DNA of 64,000 nucleotides from Chromera velia. Taxonomy: Eukaryota > Sar > Chromeraceae. Location of the stretch: assembly GCA_018398765.1 (NCBI GenBank), contig JAHBMJ010005786.1, forward strand, positions 1 to 64,000. Reading direction: 5' to 3'. The notes below the pieces were generated by a model. That model did no database searches. It saw only the letters and a list, made by a program, of their open reading frames with translations, and was not told the origin of the DNA. Shown one piece after another: positions 57,594 through 64,000 of this stretch. The number at the start of each line of letters is the position of its first letter. Position 1 is the stretch's first letter. The position numbers were made by a program, and so were the translations under genes.

Positions 57594-60193
57594 CAAGGAT
57601 CCTCCCTCACTTGCTTGCTTGATTGATCGCTCGCTCGCTTGCTGTCTCACTCAGACGTCTTTTAAGTTCGGGTGCGTTCCATCTGCGTGATTTCTTCGGT
57701 GCTTTCCTGACATGCACTGAGCGACTACGAGTCGTTGCAGGACGAATGTGTTGCATGTTTGAATGGCCGCGGGGGGTTCTTCCCATGGAAGTGGCGCGAT
57801 TTAAATCTGTGACAGTTGTCTTCTCCTCCTCCTCTGATCTCTTCTCACTTCCTTAGCTACTCCCTTTCATGATTCTATCCTGCTTACACCCTTTCATGAT
57901 TGTATTCTGCTTTTTCTTCCTCCCTCTTTCCTTCCACTCACTCACTCACTCACTCACTCACTGAAATGCAATTAAGGCGGGGCAGTTATGAATGGACCTG
58001 GGTGAAAGGGCCTGCATGCTGAGAAAAGTTTTCTCTTCTCAGAGTATCGGCCAGGGGTGCCTGCCTGTTCGTTTTTTTTCAATGAAGCGTTCTTTCCCGC
58101 TTTCTTTCTCCGCTCCGTTCCTGCGTTTCGTCTTCTGATCGAACGGTTTTTTTCCACTCCTTTCTGTACATATCAAAAGATTCTTCCTTCCATTTTTTGT
58201 TGGTTGGAAAGGCCCCACTGAATGCATCATGGGTCTTGATCAGTGTTCTGTCATGGTCAACAAATGATGGAATCGCGAGAGAGGAAAGACCTTCAGACAA
58301 ACACAGTCAGACAGATCTGTGCTGCAAAACAGCAGTCACCTTTTTGGACCGTGGGCCGAATTTGTTTGGAGAAGGGGTGCTGCACATTCCTTCCTTTCGT
58401 TGCCCGAAAGGATCTCCATCCAACTGTTTTGCGACTTGCAGTCATTGAATGGTTCGAGCTCGCAAACACACTGCAGCCACTAAGCAGCACATGGTTTGTT
58501 TTTCTCTTTTTTCGCAGGAGCTTCTCCTTCTCTCTCAACTTATTTGTGGCAGAGAGAATCGGCTCGTTGGTGCATCCTTGTGTTTGGTCGGCACATGAAT
58601 GGAATGGATCGAATGAGAAGAAATGGAATGGGACGGCAGAAATGCACGAATGGACCTGACAGAAGAGATCATCGCCCTGCGCCCGCTCAATAACCCTGCG
58701 TCTTCTCTTCATAGAAGGGTTCTTGCTCACTTCCATCCGAGGCGAGGAAAAAGTTCTCACTTACATTAATTGCAAGCACCGCCGAGAACTGTTGGCTTAA
58801 TGAGCTTCGTGGGAAGACCGTGTGATGCTTGCTTGCACCGCTCTGACTCTGAGGCAGGTGAAAGGACCCAGCTGCAACTACAGTCAAACGGCCCATGCGA
58901 CGCAAATGCAAAAACTGACACTTAAGCTGTGAGGACCTTTCGTTTTCATTGCTGAATTGGCCTCAGAAGAGTTTGGTCGATCGCGAGTTCTGCTGCTGGT
59001 CGAAGAATATGGAAAGAGATTCGTTCAATTTGGGGAGTCAACCGATGCGTGTCTTGATTGGATGAAAGCTAGTGATGCAAAAGCGAATTCATCTAATCAA
59101 GACTTATCGTCCCATAAACACTCGACAGTGAAGGGAGGTTGAAGAAAAAAAGTGGGAATGAACTACTACGATTGCTCGACCCTGGCTTCGGGAAATTCAG
59201 GTATGAATGAATGGGAAGGTCGATCAGATCATGACGAAGCGTTCTTGTCTACGCGACCTGATGAGCTTCCATGCTCTCAAATTTCTCTCCCTTTTCTCTC
59301 ATGTCTAGTGAGGACTTCTTCGCCCCGTTGTTTTGTCGTTTCCCTTCGGCCCACCGGCCCCAGCCTTTTACTACCTTTTACGTCTGTTTGAAGGCTGAAT
59401 CAATTCTTTAAGCTCATGCATGTAATGTCTATCATTGTCAAATGCATTCCATATCCTTTTCCAGCTTTCAAGACGTTGTTCTTTGTAATGGCTGGCCATG
59501 GCTCTCGCAAAAGTTAAACGGTTGAAGTTGGAAAAAATAAACTATTAAAATACTATTTTTAAAAAACTCCGATTTAAACTTGTGTGAGCAGCTGCGTTTC
59601 ATGGTGATGTTTCATACAATCTTTAAAATTTCTTCTAAGTTTTTTTTTTTCTGATTATAATTTTATAAGTCTTGTGTTTTAAAAAGAATAAGAAGAAAAG
59701 AAATGTAGAACTTTTGATAAATAATTTAAACCACGGCAATAGTAGCTCAGCCTACTAGTAAAGTAACTATTTAAATCTTATAATTATTTAATTTGTAACT
59801 TTATAATGATAATAAATTTTAAAACATGTTGTATTACCGATCGTGATCTTGGGATAAACCTGGATTCCCGGAATATATATCTTATCCTCTTTGACTAATA
59901 GTAGTACTAATATCTGATCACACTATATTATACTACAATACTTGTTGTGAACCACTGGCAACTAAAAGCCTGAGTTGCTGCGTCAAGCATGTAATGACAT
60001 GAGTAAGAAAGACAGTTCTTGACGGCCCCAACCAGCAGGGCACATGCACTTCATGACGGCCCTAACCGGCTCCAGCAACTGAAATATATGCAGGCAAGAA
60101 TTAATGCATGCGATTAAATCAGAGATCGATCAGAAGTAACGGTTTGATCTTGATCAAGAAGTGGCCTTGAAGAAGGGACCATGTATGAACATA
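57594..60193. other. Downstream of paralog 2; no gene supported
   Basis: Mixed composition to about 59400, AT-rich to about 60000. Plus frames 57623-57856 (begins MIARSLAVSLRRLLSSGAF) and 58243-58659 and minus frame 58687-58911 have no recognised domain and no confirmed splice partner. (CACT)n at 57940-57961. The AT-rich block resembles the other convergent-side blocks. Confidence 0.4.
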
Positions 60194-60308
60194 TTTACAA
60201 TCTGTGAACTCCAAGATAACTTGTATCTCCACATAGACCAGCAAAGGTCTAAATGTGGCGAAGGTCTATGTCGAGATACAGGTTATCGTAGAGTTCACAA
60301 ATTGTAAG
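60194..60308. repeat. Long hairpin: 46-base inverted repeat, 23-base loop
   Basis: Left arm 60194-60239 and right arm 60263-60308 are about 87 percent complementary (around 40 of 46 positions by eye), including GGTCTATGT and GAGTTCACA blocks. The right arm is the 5' edge of LINE-derived coding sequence, so the left arm is an inverted duplicate of it. Confidence 0.85.
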
Positions 60309-62230
60309 TATAGAGAGTTGAAAGAAGAAAATACAGAAAGAAACAGTGGTACACTCCGTGCGTGCATCAGAAAAGAAGAAATCAGAAAACCCCCCTCTTG
60401 CTACACCGAGCCGGTGCCCTGGTCAGTGCATAGAAGAAGAGCAGCATTCAGACTTAGAGTGATGTATTCCACTCCATGCTGACAGCTCTTCAACGGAGGG
60501 CTAGTGCCAGAACATGGAAGGAGAGATAAGGCAGTAGCTAGTGATAGATAGAGAGAGGAGACAGAAGGTGAATGAAGTCATAGAAAGGAAATAAGGCCCA
60601 GCCAGGGACTACACCATAAGCATCGGTTGCAGTGCAGTCTCCCATCCTGCATAGCAGGAACGTACAGCTACATACTGTCTGTCTGTCACGTCTTTGATCA
60701 GCTTACTAGGCAGAACTCACAACAGAGATGCAGCAGGCTGACACTCATCGATCAATATTTGTTCAAACATATTTCAGGCATACCAGGACCTAATGGGACC
60801 TAGGCCGGGACGTTGCATGACGGAATGGTGGGCGCGCTGTGCTCCATATGCGTCTGTATATAGGCCTGCTGCGGGGCGGTATACACCACCCATGCTTCTT
60901 TGTGCCCGATCGTGTATGCGTCACGTCGGTGGGACTCTATATGCCGTCACTGGCACACAACATGGAGAAAGAAGCTTCGCTACCACAAAAGCAAGAATGC
61001 TACAGAAAGGTGAGCAGAGAGTGCCACTTGAGAAACGAATTTGTTCATTCTGTTTCGACTTGCTTGACCTTTCAGTCCTTGAGGATGAAGTCCATGTCCT
61101 TACAGAATGCTCAGTGCAGGAATGGGAAATTTAAGGGAGGAATGCATTGGCTATCTGGCACAAGGTTGGACAGACGAGAGAAACAAAAGAGACACAAGAG
61201 AGCAAAGCGTATAAGAAAGACAGAAGGGGAGAGAAAAATTAATAAAATGGCCCTGTTTACTTTCTTGGTCAACGAAGCAGACTAGCATATAAACATTGTA
61301 AACACACTCATAAAAAAAATCTTGATGAAGCGAAGAGTATGAAGGAGATGCAAAGAAAAATTTAAGGATGCTTTTCGAGATATGACTGCCAAACAACTCA
61401 CAAAAGTCCACGACAAAGAAGAGAACGGGAAAGGAAACAGAAAGCCGCGTTCCAAGGTAGAAAATCTGATTGGTATGCTTTATTAGATAAAAAAAGCAAG
61501 AGAAATATTAGGCTCTGCATATAGGTATAAAGCTACAAAAGTGATGGAGGATGCATGCTACTGCTCCACCCCTACGGGCCCTACCGTGTATCACTCTGTT
61601 TTTTACTCACATTTCGTCAGAGAAAAATTTAATCAAGCATAATCTTATCTTATCCCAGGACTGTAATTCAAATGCATCCATGTTTGTCGGCAGTAGCAAT
61701 GGTTTTAAAGTGCAAAGCAAGAAATGCATGTATTATGATGGGATGTGTTATTGTATGTATGCGTGTATGGTGTGGAGTAATATGCATGAATATATAGTGC
61801 AAGGCGGACGTCAGCTAGGACGTCAGATAACTGGCACGCAAGTCTAGGGCTCTGGCCCCAAACACAATGTAATCCTGTAATCCTATATCATTACTAAGTG
61901 CATATCATATTGAAAAAGTCTATTTTAATTCAACACAGTTGTTGACTATAGGTTGTTAACAAACTTGTCAATGTATAAGTTATCATAGCTTTTTATATAT
62001 GACATCCTTAAATACTAATAGAACGTAAATTGTTGTGTAATTAGACTTAGTCTGGCTAATCTTAGAGCAGATATAGCATTTTATGAATATGTAGCTCTGT
62101 TGTTTTATGTTATAAGTCAAATCTATTAACTTAAAATAAAAAAGATACTAGTTTCAGAGTGCGTTAGCAATTCAAGGTTTTGAAACTGAATCAACTTGAC
62201 CAAATATAAAGCCTGTGGAATTTGACTGTC
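60255..62230 (+). mobile_element. LINE copy A family, decayed 3' half with 3' flank
   Basis: Fragmented plus-strand frames carry the C-terminal LINE blocks: CYTEPVPWSVHRRRAAFR (60400-60460), LEKRICSFCFDLLDLSVLED followed by EVHVLTEC (61010-61110), MALFTFLVNEAD (61250-61285), then MTAKQLTKVHDKEENGKGN after 61380. The 3' UTR and (TAATCCTG)n-like tail end at about 61890, and the AT-rich flank to about 62230 still matches 28900-29265. Several stops, frameshifts and an inserted segment (about 60480-60960) show decay. It provides the uninterrupted version of the site where LINE B inserted in the other copy. Confidence 0.85.
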
Positions 62231-63225
62231 TTGTCTCCTCCTCTACGGTCTCCTCTCTCCTCTTCCAAAAGAACTTGACGCTCAAATGGGCACTATTCAG
62301 AAGAGTGTCCCCGGCATACTCTTAAAAAAACGCCCTCCCCGTAACTCCGTCCTCTTCCTCCACCATCCCAAGCTTCTCCGCCTACAGTGTCTATATATAA
62401 GCGTGCGTTTCAGTGGAGGCATTCTAAGAATTAGAGAGAGATTGAACAGGACGTCCTGCTGGATGATCCACATATACAAAGATCGAACGCTGACATCGGA
62501 GAAATTTCAGTCTCAATCACAATGACAAAAACCCCGGGAGGGGGGGACATAAACGCAATCATACGTTTCCTGTCGCATTTGTGTTAGTGCAGGATCTAAA
62601 TTCCTACATATCCACATACCTGGAAGAAGGTTGCGATGTCACATATATCCAAGAAGTGCATAGTTGACTTTAAGGTACGTGCAGAAGAGGAGGACGAGGA
62701 AGGACCAGAGGAAGGAGAAGGCGGAATTACTCAAGAAGAAAAGGGTTATGCCCTCGCCGAATAAGCCCCAGACAAGCGCTGTACGGAAAAAAGAAAGAAG
62801 AAAAACGATTCAGGTGGAAAACATACTAGAAAAATATGAAGAATAGGCCATGGCTGGCAACATTCATTCGTCGACTGCAATGCTGATTGCATTCATTCAT
62901 TCATTCGGTGAAAGAAGAACTCACTGAAATTTCTACAGATACAGTACATGGATGTAAGCATAAAACCAGCATCAGCTTCAGGCTGCAAGTCTGTTCTCTG
63001 GTCGTGAGAGTCCGATTCACCAAAAAAGCCAGCGATTGAGTGACTACATCCAGAGCCTCTCGGACCTTCTCTAGCCCATTGAAAGGATGTCTATCACCAT
63101 CCACCCTGCAAGGATCTTCCCTGGCGTGGTCTCTGCACTAAGTCTTCCTCAAAGACCGGATGGAGGGCCGCCCACGCCCCTAAAGAAAATACAAACGAGT
63201 CAGACCTAACCTAGGCAACCTGGTT
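62231..63225. other. Spacer, possible isolated exon
   Basis: A minus-strand stretch at about 63098-62905 follows an AG and reads DGDRHPFNGLEKVREALDVV, then TQSLAFLVNRTLTTREQT. It looks helical and codon-like but has no partner exon or known domain. A plus frame at 62664-62846 is Lys/Arg-rich low complexity. Otherwise nothing seen. Confidence 0.35.
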
Positions 63226-63670
63226 ATGACGTGTATGCTGGTCGCTAGGCTGGTCGTGGTGTGAGCTGCGTAAGCGAGCACCCCGCCCTCTTGCATTGAC
63301 TATGAATGAGCCGGCCTGCGTGTATATCTTTCCGGGGCCGCGATGAAAGTGAGCGCGCGGTTACAGGTATGCAGAGCTCGTACTAACGGAGCTCATAAGT
63401 TGGCAGGAAGGTCTATCAAGTTACATATTCATTGGTATTCCCTTACTCAGTCTCTATCTGTCAGTCTAATTCTATACTCTCATACAACAGAAACGCGACT
63501 GGTGATTCATATGGCTAAACGGCATACAACGACCTCGCGTGCGCTCACTTTTATCGCAGCCGATCGTAGCCCCGGAAAGACATACACGCGGGCCGGCTCA
63601 TTCATAGTCAATGCAGGAGGGTGGGGCACTCGCTCACGCAGCTTGCACCACGACCAGCATACACGTCACA
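63226..63670. mobile_element. Foldback/MITE-like element with long terminal inverted repeats
   Basis: The left arm (about 63226-63358) is repeated in inverse orientation at about 63535-63670 with roughly 85 percent identity by eye, including TGACTATGAATGAGCCGGCC and GACGTGTATGCTGGTCG. The central spacer of about 175 bases has no open frame of note. No clear target-site duplication could be read. Confidence 0.8.
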
Positions 63671-64000
63671 CTGATGCTATGGGCTGTGACATGCAGTCTG
63701 AAAAAAAATGTTCCCGTGATGGGATAAGAAGACCCCCATCCGGACCAACGCTAGCCTTGTCTGCTACGCAGACCAGAGGAGGAGGTAGGCAACACGCCCC
63801 TTCCCGAAGCGGTGATGCGGAGGGGGGAGGGGGAACTAAGGTGGTCTCTTGTAGCATTACGAGCTGGATTGCTGTTTGTACTGCTGACCAAACAAGCAAT
63901 ACCTTTCCCCCATTTAGTGCTGACTTAGCTAGCACCGAGAGGAAGGTTTACATGTTCTCTCCTGAAGTTTCTATGAAGTAAAACTGGAAAAAAATTTAAG
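63671..64000. other. Right edge, no gene supported
   Basis: Frames on both strands continue out of the foldback element. A minus frame 63935-63666 begins MLAKSALNGGKVLLVWSAVQ but lacks support. Confidence 0.4.

Noticed and set aside
57623-57856. 78-codon frame starting MIARSLAVSLRRLLSSG, mitochondrial-leader-like
   Set aside because: Lies immediately after the paralog 2 stop, probably 3' UTR; no downstream domain.
62905-63098. Helical minus-strand segment with an AG acceptor
   Set aside because: Could be a real exon, but no neighbour exon or family was found, so not called as a gene.

Overview
The window looks like nuclear DNA of a unicellular eukaryote. Genes are split by GT-AG introns, some with coding exons of 12-23 bases. 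Introns are packed with (CT)n, (GT)n, (CAGA)n and (TTCC)n simple repeats, LINE-type retrotransposons sit between genes, and there is one assembly gap. Two predicted proteins (acylphosphatase, amino-acid permease) begin with a signal peptide followed by a Ser-Ala-Phe motif, as in plastid-targeted proteins of algae with a red-derived complex plastid. My best guess is a chromerid alga such as Chromera velia (moderate confidence). The alternating gene strands argue against a typical dinoflagellate.

Layout. 1-207: 5' end of an unknown minus-strand gene. 2358-8184 (-): metacaspase, 13 exons resolved. 8884-11623 (+): acylphosphatase, 4 exons, last coding exon 12 bases. 12630-14626 (-): GH125 alpha-mannosidase. 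16263-20588 (+): proteasome subunit beta type-1, all 9 exons resolved. 21430-22646 (-): LINE fragment. 22881-23684 (-): intronless phytanoyl-CoA-dioxygenase-like gene. 24710-25952 (+): weak candidate for a small membrane protein. 26040-29415: nested LINE insertions. About 30263-39509 (-): Mnn1/GT71-like glycosyltransferase, first 14 exons resolved, C-terminal exons uncertain. 40411-43223 (+): tryptophan/tyrosine-permease-family transporter. 44761-46183 (-): decayed or split gene with a coding minisatellite. 46480-49330 (+): second LINE type with a YADD reverse transcriptase. 50948-53816 (-) and 54556-57593 (+): a head-to-head pair of paralogous Ser/Arg-rich proteins of unknown function with identical 4-exon structure. 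60194-62230: hairpin and decayed LINE. 63226-63670: foldback element.

Architecture. The supported genes alternate strictly - + - + - + - + - +, so each minus gene shares an upstream region with the next plus gene. LINEs and most AT-rich blocks lie where gene 3' ends converge; GCGCGC-rich patches lie in several shared upstream regions.

Themes. Protein turnover (proteasome beta1, metacaspase) and mannose handling (GH125 hydrolase, GT71-like transferase) are both present, but nothing shows a joint pathway. The points most worth a second look are the unknown paralog pair, several introns that carry diverged copies of the neighbouring exon edge, and a nested LINE insertion whose empty site can be read from a second copy in the same window.
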